Assembly: GCA_902783215.1 (NCBI GenBank)
Contig: CACZQD010000136.1
Span: 1-9,486, forward strand
Direction: 5' to 3'
DNA: 9,486 bases
Source of the DNA: an uncultured Erysipelotrichaceae bacterium
GTDB lineage: Bacteria; Bacillota_I; Bacilli_A; RF39; UBA660
This document shows, piece after piece, positions 1 through 7,345 of this stretch. Numbering within the stretch: position 1 is the stretch's first letter; each line of letters begins with the position of its first letter. The notes beneath the pieces are model-generated. The model made no database searches. It was given only the letters and a program-made list of their open reading frames with translations, and had not been told where the DNA came from. The position numbers and the translations under genes are program-made.

Positions 1-437
1 ACAGCTTGATCCATTCTCTTGCGACCTTCAAAAGAAAATGGTTTAGTAACGATACCAACAGTTAATGCACCTAATTCTTGAGCAATAGAAGCAATTACAG
101 GAGCTGCACCAGTACCAGTACCTCCACCCATTCCACAAGTTACAAACACCATGTCTGCACCTTCTAGATGTTTTTTTATTTCTTCTTTACTCTCTAAAGC
201 AGCTTCACGTCCAATGTCAGGTTTTGCCCCGGCACCACGACCACCTGTTAAATTCTCACCAATTTGAATTTTAGTTGGTGCTTTTGAAACATTTAACACC
301 TGTAAATCAGTATTTGCGGCAATAAATTCGACACCTTTCACACCTGATTCTATCATTCGGTTAACAGCGTTTCCACCACCACCACCGATTCCTATAACTT
401 TAATTTTTGCAATTTGATTCATTTCTAATCCAAACAT
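1..437 (-). CDS. ftsZ: Cell division GTPase FtsZ, N-terminal part (cut by window edge)
   Basis: I translated this by hand. ATG at 435-437 opens a frame of 145 complete codons that runs off the left edge, so only the N-terminal GTP-binding part of a protein normally near 350-400 residues is present. Visible FtsZ motifs are the glycine-rich nucleotide loop GIGGGGGNAVNRM (residues 16-28), the following AANTD stretch, NLTGGRGAGAKP, and the tubulin signature GMGGGTGTGAAP (about 102-113). FtsZ polymerises on GTP at midcell into the Z-ring that recruits the divisome. A GGGAGG ribosome-binding site at 444-449 sits 6 nt upstream and overlaps the ftsA stop codon, which supports this start over the in-frame ATG five codons later. 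It lies 11 nt behind ftsA and is almost certainly cotranscribed with it. Confidence 0.97.
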   Translation of the reverse strand, partial: MFGLEMNQIAKIKVIGIGGGGGNAVNRMIESGVKGVEFIAANTDLQVLNVSKAPTKIQIGENLTGGRGAGAKPDIGREAALESKEEIKKHLEGADMVFVTCGMGGGTGTGAAPVIASIAQELGALTVGIVTKPFSFEGRKRMDQA

Positions 438-448
438 AATAATCCTCC

Positions 449-1675
449 CTATTCATTAAAGAAATATCCAAAAATTTTTCCTAATACTGAATCAGATGAC
501 TTATTGCCACTTAAAGCATAATCTCCCATTTCGTCATCATCAACCATCGTATAATTTTTCTCTTTTAATTTTAATTTGCTAATGAAGTAAACAATATTTC
601 CTACACAAGAGGAATATTTATTATTACGTACTCCAATCATTTTAATGTTTCCGATATTAACTTCTTTACCAAATACACTACTAGCAACATATTCAAACCC
701 TGCCATATTGCTAGTACCACCTGTTATAATGATATAATCAATTTTCTTTCTTGTCAAGGTATTTAAATCATTTTTTGCTAAATTAAGCATTTCTTCAACC
801 CTTGATTCAATAATCTTAGAAAGTTCTGTTTGATTAACTTTAATACTTTCATTATTTTTATTAGTAAGTTCAATTGTATTCGAAGAACTTGCTTTACTAT
901 GACTAGCTATTCCAAAACTATGTTTAACTTTTCTAGCAGTTTCCATATCAATTTTATACATATATGATATATCATGATCAATATTTTTACCACCTTGATT
1001 AATTATAGAACTACGTACAACCACACCTTTATTATAAATAGATGAAGTAGTAGTTTCAGCTCCTATATTTATAATCGCACATAACTTTTTATCAAAATCT
1101 TTATTTTTAAACGAGTATAAATCTCCAATATTATTTAAGCTTATATCTACAACCTCAATGCCAATTTTTTCAAGCAAACTCAAAACTGAATAAGCATTTT
1201 TCTTAGGTACACTAACGGCAATTGAGCGATTACTTAAAACTTTTCCATTCATCCCAACAGGATCTTTAACTGTAACTCTCTCATCAATCTTAAAATCAAT
1301 TGGTAATACCGTAACTAATTCTTTACCATTATTCTTTTTTGACTTAATAGCCACCTCTAAAGACTTCATAACATCATCAGAAGTAATTTGTCCATTAACA
1401 TCAATATCACCTTTAATAATAGAATAATCAGCTAAATAATTAGGAACTGAAGCAATAACTTTATTAATTTTAATACCAAGCATATCATTAATTTCTTGAA
1501 AAGCCTGCTTAATAGACATACTAGCAAGCTCTACATCGGTAATTAATCCTCGAGTAATACCTTTACTCTTAAAAGATGATGCAGCCAGTAAATTAAGCTT
1601 ATTTTTATATAATTCACATACAACAATTTTAATATTTTCAGAACCAATATCTAAACTTGTATATATATGCTTCAT
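449..1675 (-). CDS. ftsA: Cell division protein FtsA
   Basis: This is a 408-residue actin-like ATPase that tethers FtsZ filaments to the membrane. The phosphate-1 motif SLDIGSENIK is at residues 7-16, the phosphate-2 region INIGAETTT at 202-210 and the adenosine motif IIITGGTSNMAGF at 315-327. The C-terminus SVLGKIFGYFFNE (396-408) fits the amphipathic membrane-targeting helix. The insertion of the 1C (SHS2) type lies between the first two motifs, as is normal for FtsA. The open frame extends 15 codons further up to 1720, but I chose ATG at 1673-1675: AGGAG lies 8 nt before it, the family N-terminus begins here, and the extension would cover a good promoter -10 box. In phosphate 2 the usual Asp of DIGGGT/DLGGGT is Asn203, and GGG reads GAE. 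Identity is secure from motifs plus the adjacent ftsZ. Confidence 0.95.
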   Translation of the reverse strand: MKHIYTSLDIGSENIKIVVCELYKNKLNLLAASSFKSKGITRGLITDVELASMSIKQAFQEINDMLGIKINKVIASVPNYLADYSIIKGDIDVNGQITSDDVMKSLEVAIKSKKNNGKELVTVLPIDFKIDERVTVKDPVGMNGKVLSNRSIAVSVPKKNAYSVLSLLEKIGIEVVDISLNNIGDLYSFKNKDFDKKLCAIINIGAETTTSSIYNKGVVVRSSIINQGGKNIDHDISYMYKIDMETARKVKHSFGIASHSKASSSNTIELTNKNNESIKVNQTELSKIIESRVEEMLNLAKNDLNTLTRKKIDYIIITGGTSNMAGFEYVASSVFGKEVNIGNIKMIGVRNNKYSSCVGNIVYFISKLKLKEKNYTMVDDDEMGDYALSGNKSSDSVLGKIFGYFFNE

Positions 1676-1683
1676 ATTCCCAT

Positions 1684-1688
1684 CTCCT
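1684..1688 (-). promoter_or_regulatory. Ribosome-binding site that fixes the ftsA start
   Basis: AGGAG is placed 8 nt before ATG at 1675. No comparable site precedes the longer in-frame start at 1720, so this site decides the start. Confidence 0.85.
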
Positions 1689-1700
1689 ACTGTACTATAT

Positions 1701-1729
1701 ATTATACTATATTTTTTCAAAAAAGTAAA
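1701..1729 (-). promoter_or_regulatory. Promoter for ftsA-ftsZ
   Basis: On the minus strand a perfect -10 TATAAT (1701-1706) lies 17 nt from a -35-like TTTACT (1724-1729, 4 of 6 matches to TTGACA). Transcription would start near 1694, giving a leader of roughly 18-20 nt before the ftsA ATG. The box begins only 10 bp past the pseudopilin stop codon, so ftsA-ftsZ can be transcribed independently of the murG operon. Confidence 0.7.
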
Positions 1730-1739
1730 AAGTTATTTT

Positions 1740-2768
1740 TTATTCGGTAATTATATCTTGAATAGCTGACTTCTTTACATTGATAACTGGGCGGACTGCG
1801 TAGTAGTCGTAGCTGTTGTAGTTGACGTAGAAGTTTTCCAAGTTGCCTTCGGGGAACAACACCCAAACACGAGTCAAAGAATCATATGGACTCATTGTCC
1901 AATAATAATAATTGGAATTGTATAACCAACTTGGGGTTGTACTTTCTTTGTTGCAAGAGTTTGCTGTTGAACTACAACTTGGATAAAATTGTATTCTTAA
2001 TTCTTCTTTTTGTACTAATCTAGCACTATATCCATCTACTTCTTTTAATTCATTTGTAAATTTATCTGCTGCCCATGCATCTACTACATATTTTACTTCT
2101 GATGAATTATAGTCTGTCGTACATCCAGAATATACCCAATAACCATTTGCATATCCACATGTTTCGCTTGTGTAATATTTCATACCTCCTGTATGATTTG
2201 TATCTTCCCAATCATATGCTGTTCCTACGTTATCATATGTATACCTATTTACATGATTATTTTCTGTTCCTACTCCTCCATATAAGTTTACCTCATCTAC
2301 TGTTAATGGTTCTGCTTTTAAAGCTACTACATAATCATCATGATTAGAAATTATATAAAAATCTATACCTGCTACTTTTATTTTATTTCCAGCATCATAT
2401 ATTGATTTATTACTACAACTACTACTTTCCACCACTTCATATTCATTAGTTTTACCTATTGTTACTTTTACTTTATGGTTAGATGCATAGTCATTATCAC
2501 TAAATACATCTTTTTTTTCGGATAAGTATTTATTTTTTATTAATTCATTTATATCTACACAATATGTTGTATAGTCATTTAATTCTTCTTTATTATCACT
2601 AACATATAGTTTAGCCGCACTCACAATTATTTCTTTATTAGCATTTGATATGTCTTCTTTTTTGTTACTAAATCTATTTATTATGTTTGGTAATATTATT
2701 AATGAGATTGTTACTATGATTACCATTACACCTAATACTTCTACTAATGTGAACCCTTTTTTATTCAT
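1740..2768 (-). CDS. Type IV pseudopilin-like protein with lectin-like C-terminal domain; candidate DGR target
   Basis: This is a 342-residue protein. The class III (prepilin) leader MNKKG precedes FTLVE, so prepilin peptidase would cut after Gly5 and leave Phe at +1 and the conserved Glu at +5 (E10). A hydrophobic helix runs to about residue 29. A helical and beta N-terminal part (30-115) follows. From about 127 a domain begins GNKIKVAGIDFYII, and near its end are YYYWTMSPY (287-295) and AVRPVINV (324-331). This layout resembles the C-type-lectin/formylglycine-enzyme-like domains on surface proteins of gut Bacillota; that is my recognition, not a search. Eight cysteines lie after the helix, as expected for an exported disulfide-bonded protein. 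The last 40 residues use a different codon set (see the variable-repeat entry). ATG at 2768 is chosen over the longer frame to 2801 because GGAGG precedes it and the prepilin leader starts there. Its start overlaps the ftsQ end by 8 nt. No pilus assembly genes are nearby; the partner or receptor is unknown. Confidence 0.85.
   Translation of the reverse strand: MNKKGFTLVEVLGVMVIIVTISLIILPNIINRFSNKKEDISNANKEIIVSAAKLYVSDNKEELNDYTTYCVDINELIKNKYLSEKKDVFSDNDYASNHKVKVTIGKTNEYEVVESSSCSNKSIYDAGNKIKVAGIDFYIISNHDDYVVALKAEPLTVDEVNLYGGVGTENNHVNRYTYDNVGTAYDWEDTNHTGGMKYYTSETCGYANGYWVYSGCTTDYNSSEVKYVVDAWAADKFTNELKEVDGYSARLVQKEELRIQFYPSCSSTANSCNKESTTPSWLYNSNYYYWTMSPYDSLTRVWVLFPEGNLENFYVNYNSYDYYAVRPVINVKKSAIQDIITE
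1788..1862 (-). other. Putative DGR variable repeat (core) in the pseudopilin gene
   Basis: The segment encodes about residues 302-326 of the pseudopilin. By my count 38 of 75 bases are G or C, and 18 of 25 codons end in C while none ends in T. Neighbouring codons in the same gene mostly end in T or A. The run of AAC, TAC, GAC, AGC, TTC and CCC codons is what remains when the adenines of AAC template codons are randomised at positions 1 and 2, the hallmark of DGR mutagenic homing. It lies at the extreme C-terminus of a lectin-like domain, the usual DGR location, and is followed by the more conserved AVRPVINV segment, which could hold the initiation-of-mutagenic-homing end. The upstream edge is unclear and may reach about 1900. 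No template repeat or reverse transcriptase is in the window, so any DGR would act in trans. Confidence 0.6.
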
Positions 2769-3444
2769 GTTTACCTCCAAATACTTCAAAATATTCTCCA
2801 CTGTCTAAATATAGTATTCCTTTTTTGTTTTCGAAAGCCGATATTATTTCAACATAGTTATTTATTCTATTTATTTTTCTTAGTGTAATATATACATAAT
2901 TACCATCATTCATGTATATTAAAAATCTTTCTTTGTCGGCTTTATTTGGATCATATTTTATTTCAGATATTCTTTCTTTTATAGTTAAATCTATATCATT
3001 TATTTTATTTAATAGTTTATTATATATTTTTTGATCATTTATATCGTTTATGAGTGTAGGTACAGAATAAAGCTTGTCTACTTCTTTACCGTCTTTTAAT
3101 ATTGTTTTATTATGATAAATAAAAAGCGGTGTATTTTCTTCTATAGTTATATAAACTTCTCTAAAGAAGTTTTTTTTATTAACTGATACTTTTTTTATTA
3201 GTTCATTTTTTTCTAAACGACTTTTTATAATTAATTCATTATTATTAAATGTTCTTGGATATTTACTTAATTTAGCCATATCAATTATTTCTTGATCAGT
3301 AAATATATTATTATCTATTATATAAATATTTGTTATATGGAAATTAAAGACATAAAACACAGTAAAAATAATTAAAGCAAGAAAAAAGAGTAATATTAAT
3401 ATAGATTTTTTCTTTACTTTACGCCTTTTTACTGTTCTAGTCAT
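2761..3444 (-). CDS. ftsQ: Cell division protein FtsQ/DivIB
   Basis: This is a 227-residue bitopic membrane protein of the divisome that works with FtsL and FtsB (DivIC) and links early and late division proteins. A short, very basic cytoplasmic tail (residues 1-13) is followed by one hydrophobic helix (about 14-34). An extracytoplasmic POTRA region then starts at FHITNIYIIDNNIFT (35-49) and runs to about 103. The FtsQ/DivIB beta domain follows, with FIYHNKTILKDGKEVD (108-123) and the terminal GILYLDSGEYFEVF (209-222). The size fits the short DivIB forms of Bacillota. The start ATG at 3444 has AGGTGA just upstream, and that site overlaps the murB stop codon 7 nt away. The stop lies inside codons 2-3 of the pseudopilin gene. 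Sequence conservation in this family is low, so the call rests on topology, the POTRA start and position after murB. Confidence 0.9.
   Translation of the reverse strand: MTRTVKRRKVKKKSILILLFFLALIIFTVFYVFNFHITNIYIIDNNIFTDQEIIDMAKLSKYPRTFNNNELIIKSRLEKNELIKKVSVNKKNFFREVYITIEENTPLFIYHNKTILKDGKEVDKLYSVPTLINDINDQKIYNKLLNKINDIDLTIKERISEIKYDPNKADKERFLIYMNDGNYVYITLRKINRINNYVEIISAFENKKGILYLDSGEYFEVFGGKHE
2774..2778 (-). promoter_or_regulatory. Ribosome-binding site that fixes the pseudopilin start
   Basis: GGAGG lies 5 nt before ATG at 2768, inside the last codons of ftsQ. It selects the MNKKGFTLVE start over an in-frame ATG at 2801, whose product would carry 11 extra residues before the prepilin leader. 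Confidence 0.85.
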
Positions 3445-3451
3445 AATTCAC

Positions 3452-4354
3452 CTACTTAACTATTTCTTGTTCTATATGTAATTCAATTTTATATTTTTTT
3501 CTTACTTGTTCTTTTATTTCTTTAATTAATTTATAAATATCTTCTCCTGATGCATGGTCTTTATTTATAATAAAGTTAGCATGTTTATCACTAACATAAG
3601 CTCCACCGATGTTTTTACCTTTATATCCTATTTCTTCAATTAATCTTCCGGCATAATCACCCTCAGGATTACGAAATACTGATCCAGCAGAAGGATATTC
3701 TAATGGTTGTGATTCAATACGTCTTTTTTTACGATCATTAATTACGTCTAGTATTATATCCGCCTGACCGAAACGTAAACGTAGAGTAGCTTCTAGACAT
3801 ATAAATCCAGGATATTTTTGAAGCATTGAGCTACGATAGTGAAAATCTAAATCACTATTAGTTAATGTTTCTACTTCTAATTTTGGTGTGAGTACTTTAA
3901 TTGTTGATACTATATAGCCCATATCGCTTTTATAAGCACCAGCATTCATAAATATTGCACCACCAATAGTTCCAGGTATACCGGCAGCAAATTCTAGACC
4001 AGTAAGTCCTATACGAGCTGTTCTAAGGGCTAATTTAACTAAAGGATATCCAGCTCCTACCGTTACAAAATTATCATCTATTTCTAATTTTTGAAAGTTA
4101 TCAAGTTTAATTAATACACCGTTATATTCTTTCCCCACAAAGATTAAATTAGACCCATTACCTAAAACTTTATGTTTTATTTTATGTTTTTTTAAAAAAC
4201 TTAAAAGTTTAATTAAACCTTCTGTGTTGTCAGGAGAAACTATTGCTTTAGCTACTCCCCCAGCTTTATAAGTAGTATAATTTCTTAAATCTTGATCTTC
4301 ATATACATCACCTATTTTTAACTCATTGAGTTCTTTTATTAAGTCCAAAATCAT
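3452..4354 (-). CDS. murB: UDP-N-acetylenolpyruvoylglucosamine reductase MurB
   Basis: This FAD- and NADPH-dependent cytoplasmic enzyme reduces UDP-GlcNAc-enolpyruvate to UDP-MurNAc, the committed sugar of peptidoglycan. The 300-residue length and lack of the extra insert point to a type II MurB. Motifs: NYTTYKAGG (25-33), the FAD-binding GNGSN (65-69), GLEFAAGIPGTIGGA (119-133), YRSS with the substrate Arg (173-176), SAGSVFRNP with the proton-donating Ser225, and a C-terminal HIEQE (293-297) that carries the expected Glu. Start: ATG at 4354 shares one base with the murG TGA stop; a GTG at 4357 directly before it would give one more residue and a 4-nt overlap. Either way the gene is translationally coupled to murG, since no strong separate ribosome-binding site is visible. 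It is the second gene of the murG operon. Confidence 0.96.
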   Translation of the reverse strand: MILDLIKELNELKIGDVYEDQDLRNYTTYKAGGVAKAIVSPDNTEGLIKLLSFLKKHKIKHKVLGNGSNLIFVGKEYNGVLIKLDNFQKLEIDDNFVTVGAGYPLVKLALRTARIGLTGLEFAAGIPGTIGGAIFMNAGAYKSDMGYIVSTIKVLTPKLEVETLTNSDLDFHYRSSMLQKYPGFICLEATLRLRFGQADIILDVINDRKKRRIESQPLEYPSAGSVFRNPEGDYAGRLIEEIGYKGKNIGGAYVSDKHANFIINKDHASGEDIYKLIKEIKEQVRKKYKIELHIEQEIVK

Positions 4355-5427
4355 CACCCCACTAATTTTTTTATTTCATTATATATTATAGTTGCACTAT
4401 TGTCTACTTTAAAATCATCTAAGTTCTTTTTAATTATATCATATTGTTTATTATCTTTAAATATATTATCAATTTCTTTTTCTAATATATTATCTTTTAA
4501 ATCTTTCTCTTCTATTAAAATACCAGCTTTATTATTAACTAAATCTAATGCATTTTTTAATTGATGATTATTTGGTACATAAGGACTAGGTATTAAAATT
4601 GAAGGAATATTAAGTGCGATTATCTCGGATAATGTTGATGCACCAGCACGTGATACCATTAAATCTGTTTTTTTCATAATTCTTGTCATGTTTTCAATAT
4701 ATGGAACTATTTTAATGTTTTTAAATTTAATATTTTTAAATTTATCATAATCTTGTTTACCAGTAACTACTAATAATTCATATTCTTTGTTTTTAAAATC
4801 TTTTAAATGATTAATTAGATATTCGTTAACTTTACTAGCTCCTAATGATCCCATTACAATAAGTACTAATTTTTTATTATTTGTAAGAGCAAATTCTGAT
4901 TTAGAAGCAGATTTAACTTTAATAGCATTCTCACTACATGGATTACCAGTAAAAATAACTTTATCTTTTGGAAAATAATTTATACTATTTTTCAAAGAAA
5001 CACCAATTCTATCTACACATTTAGTAAGAAATTTGTTTGATGCTCCAGGAATACTATTTTGTTCGTGAATAAATGTTTTATAACCTAATTTATGAGCTGT
5101 ATATATAACCGGTGCGGTTACATACCCTCCTACACCAATAACGATATCTGGATCAAATTCTTTTATTATTTTCTTACACGCTTTATAACTTTTAATAAAG
5201 CAATAAATAGTCTTAAAATTTTTAAGTAATTTTTTACGATTAAAGCCATATATTTCAATTGTTTTAAAAGGAATATTATAATTAGGTATAATATCTTTTT
5301 CCATACGATTATGAGTACCAATATATAAAAATTCACTATTTGGTTCCATATCTTTTATTTTATTTATAATAGCTAAAGCTGGATAAATATGTCCCCCAGT
5401 ACCACCAGCTGATATAATTACTCTCAT
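4354..5427 (-). CDS. murG: Lipid II-forming N-acetylglucosaminyltransferase MurG
   Basis: This 357-residue peripheral membrane GT-B glycosyltransferase adds GlcNAc from UDP-GlcNAc to lipid I, giving lipid II. N-terminal domain: glycine loop GGTGGHIYPALA (8-19, catalytic-region His13), GVGGYVTAP (98-106) and HEQNSIPG (121-128). C-terminal domain: GSLGAS loop (193-198), SRAGASTLSE (259-268, with the sugar-nucleotide-contacting Glu268) and PSPYVPNNHQ (280-289). The length is normal for the family. The start ATG has AAGGAG 7 nt upstream. It is the first gene of the murG-murB-ftsQ-pseudopilin unit and has its own promoter. In the classical cluster ftsW/spoVE and murD would lie upstream; here mutL does. 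Confidence 0.97.
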   Translation of the reverse strand: MRVIISAGGTGGHIYPALAIINKIKDMEPNSEFLYIGTHNRMEKDIIPNYNIPFKTIEIYGFNRKKLLKNFKTIYCFIKSYKACKKIIKEFDPDIVIGVGGYVTAPVIYTAHKLGYKTFIHEQNSIPGASNKFLTKCVDRIGVSLKNSINYFPKDKVIFTGNPCSENAIKVKSASKSEFALTNNKKLVLIVMGSLGASKVNEYLINHLKDFKNKEYELLVVTGKQDYDKFKNIKFKNIKIVPYIENMTRIMKKTDLMVSRAGASTLSEIIALNIPSILIPSPYVPNNHQLKNALDLVNNKAGILIEEKDLKDNILEKEIDNIFKDNKQYDIIKKNLDDFKVDNSATIIYNEIKKLVG

Positions 5428-5459
5428 GTCACATCTCCTTAAGATTTTACTCCTATTTA

Positions 5460-5487
5460 ATTATATCATAAATAGCTATAAATACAA
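5460..5487 (-). promoter_or_regulatory. Extended -10 promoter for the murG operon
   Basis: On the minus strand TGATATAAT (5460-5468) combines a perfect TATAAT with the extended TGn element. A weak -35 TTGTAT (5482-5487) lies 16 nt upstream. Initiation near 5453 leaves a leader of about 25 nt before the murG ATG. It sits between the mutL terminator and murG, which makes it the natural start of murG-murB-ftsQ-pseudopilin. Confidence 0.75.
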
Positions 5488-5504
5488 CAAAAATATAAAA
5501 ATTA

Positions 5505-5533
5505 CAATTAAAAAGAGTATGAAATTCATACTC
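5505..5533 (-). terminator. Rho-independent terminator of mutL
   Basis: In the minus-strand transcript GAGTATG (5527-5533) pairs with CATACTC (5515-5521) around a 5-nt loop, followed at once by TTTTTAATTG and more T-rich sequence. It begins 15 nt after the mutL stop codon and separates mutL from the murG promoter. Confidence 0.8.
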
Positions 5534-5548
5534 ATAAATTATAAAATA

Positions 5549-7327
5549 CTAAAATCCACTTCGTTTAAATAGTTTTTCTAAATCGCTTTTAGAATAATAA
5601 ATAGTTGTTGGTCTACCATGTGGACAATTAAATGGATTATCACATTTTCTTAAATCACTAATTAAGTTTTCCATTTCTTCTATAGTAATATTAGTATTGG
5701 CTTTTATAGATGCTTTACAAGCTAATGTGGCTGCAGTATGATCATTAAATTTTTCAAGTGAAAAACTCTTTTCTTTATTAATTATTAATTCTATAATGTG
5801 ATTAATCATTTCATTTGTTAAATCATTTGGTATCCAAGTAGGATGAGCTTTAACTATTATAGAATTCATTCCAAATTCTTCAATATCAAAGCTCATTTCT
5901 TTAAGTAAATCAAAGTTTTCTTTTAATTTTATAAATTCATCATTAGTTAGTTCTAATGTGAGTGGTAGTAACATACTAGTTTTATCTTTTGATGGATTAG
6001 CTAATTTTTCTTTAAATATTTCATAATTAATTCGTTCTTTTGCTGCGTGTTGATCAATTATATACATACCTTTTTCATTTTGACAGATAATATATGTTCC
6101 ATGGACAAGTCCAACTGGATATAAAGGGGGTAATTTTTCTTTTACATCTTCATGTACTTCAACATCAAATAAATCTTCATTAGATGTCTTCTCTTCTTCA
6201 TATTCAATTGGATTATCATTAATTAATTCATCATTTATAATATATTCTTCATCAGATTCATTAACTGTATCAAAATCTAGAGTGAATTCTTCATATACTT
6301 TTCTTTCTTTGATAATTGGTTGTTCTTCAATATGCGGTATTAAAGTTTTTTTAGTTATTTTATCTTTAATCATTTGATCGATTAAGGTAGTTAATTCATC
6401 TATTTTACTAAATTTAATATCCATTTTAGTAGGATGAACATTGACATCAACTAGTGTTGTATCGACACTTATATTTAATACAACAATTGGGTAATAATTA
6501 TCAGGTTTATATGAGTGATATGCATCATTAATACATTTATTAACTTTAGTATTTTTAACTATACGGCCATTTACAATTGTAATCATACCATTTTTATTAG
6601 AACGATGTATTTCAGGTAAAGAAATATAACCATTTATTTCATAATCGTTATTGCTTCCACTAACTTCAACCATTTTTTTAGTAGCGTTAATACCATATAT
6701 ACATTTAATTACTTTTAGTAAACTACCACTACCATCTGTTTTGAGTAATATTTTGCCGTCGTTAATTAGCGTGAATCGAATGTCTGTATGAGATAAAGCT
6801 AATTTATTCATATAATCGGTAATATGGGCCATTTCGGTATATAGACTTTTTAAATACTTTAAACGTGCCGGGGTATTATAAAATAAATCTCGAACACACA
6901 TTATTGTTCCACGTCTAGCATCTCCTTTGGATACTTTTTCTATTTTACCTCCATTAATTTTAACGATAGAACCTATATCTCCTGTAGATGTTGTTAATGT
7001 AATTTTAGATACTGATGCAATACTAGCTAGTGCTTCACCACGAAAACCTAGTGTATGAATGTGATATAAATCGTTTTCGTCAGTTATTTTACTAGTAGCG
7101 TGTCTGCCAAAACAATTAATCGCATCTTCTTTATCCATACCTGTTCCATTATCTGTTACTTTTATTTCTTTAACACCTGATTCGATAAGTTCTACTTTTA
7201 TTTCCGTACTTTTAGCATCAATACTATTTTCTACTAGTTCTTTAACTACAGAAGCACATCTTTCTACTACTTCTCCAGCAGCTATTTTGTTTGCTAAAAT
7301 TTCATCCATTACTTTAATTTTTGCCAT
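5549..7327 (-). CDS. mutL: DNA mismatch repair protein MutL (endonuclease type)
   Basis: This 592-residue protein couples MutS mismatch recognition to strand incision and excision. The N-terminal GHKL ATPase shows VKELVENSIDA (28-38, with Glu33 and Asn34), DNGTGM (59-64), FGRHATSK (73-80) and GFRGEAL (94-100), then the transducer region ending near VNVHPTKMDIKF (295-306). An acidic, low-complexity linker spans about 340-395. The C-terminal dimerisation domain keeps the latent metal-dependent nuclease: DQHAAKERINYE (425-436), ACKASIKAN (536-544) and CPHGRP (568-573). This is the form found in bacteria without MutH. The start ATG has AAGGTGA just upstream. MutS is not adjacent, which is unusual as mutS and mutL are commonly paired. 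A terminator follows, and a promoter-like site lies ahead of it. Confidence 0.98.
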   Translation of the reverse strand: MAKIKVMDEILANKIAAGEVVERCASVVKELVENSIDAKSTEIKVELIESGVKEIKVTDNGTGMDKEDAINCFGRHATSKITDENDLYHIHTLGFRGEALASIASVSKITLTTSTGDIGSIVKINGGKIEKVSKGDARRGTIMCVRDLFYNTPARLKYLKSLYTEMAHITDYMNKLALSHTDIRFTLINDGKILLKTDGSGSLLKVIKCIYGINATKKMVEVSGSNNDYEINGYISLPEIHRSNKNGMITIVNGRIVKNTKVNKCINDAYHSYKPDNYYPIVVLNISVDTTLVDVNVHPTKMDIKFSKIDELTTLIDQMIKDKITKKTLIPHIEEQPIIKERKVYEEFTLDFDTVNESDEEYIINDELINDNPIEYEEEKTSNEDLFDVEVHEDVKEKLPPLYPVGLVHGTYIICQNEKGMYIIDQHAAKERINYEIFKEKLANPSKDKTSMLLPLTLELTNDEFIKLKENFDLLKEMSFDIEEFGMNSIIVKAHPTWIPNDLTNEMINHIIELIINKEKSFSLEKFNDHTAATLACKASIKANTNITIEEMENLISDLRKCDNPFNCPHGRPTTIYYSKSDLEKLFKRSGF

Positions 7328-7345
7328 AACATCACCTTATCCATA

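Noticed and set aside
1676..1720. N-terminal extension of ftsA by 15 codons
   Set aside because: It covers a promoter -10 box and the AGGAG site, and the family N-terminus begins at ATG 1675.
1711..1740. A/T hairpin after the pseudopilin stop as a terminator
   Set aside because: AAAAA and TTTTT tracts can pair, but there is no G-C stem, and the segment is better explained as the upstream part of the ftsA promoter.
2075..2347. 90-codon plus-strand open frame rich in Leu, His and Tyr
   Set aside because: It lies antisense inside the pseudopilin gene, has no ribosome-binding site I can support, and its composition is that of an antisense reading of A+T-rich coding sequence.
1740..2768. Template repeat or reverse transcriptase of a DGR within this window
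   Set aside because: I found no reverse transcriptase frame and no second, adenine-rich copy of 1788-1862 on either strand, so the mutagenesis machinery, if any, is elsewhere.
2769..2801. N-terminal extension of the pseudopilin by 11 codons
   Set aside because: It would place extra residues before the MNKKG prepilin leader, has no good ribosome-binding site and would lengthen the ftsQ overlap.
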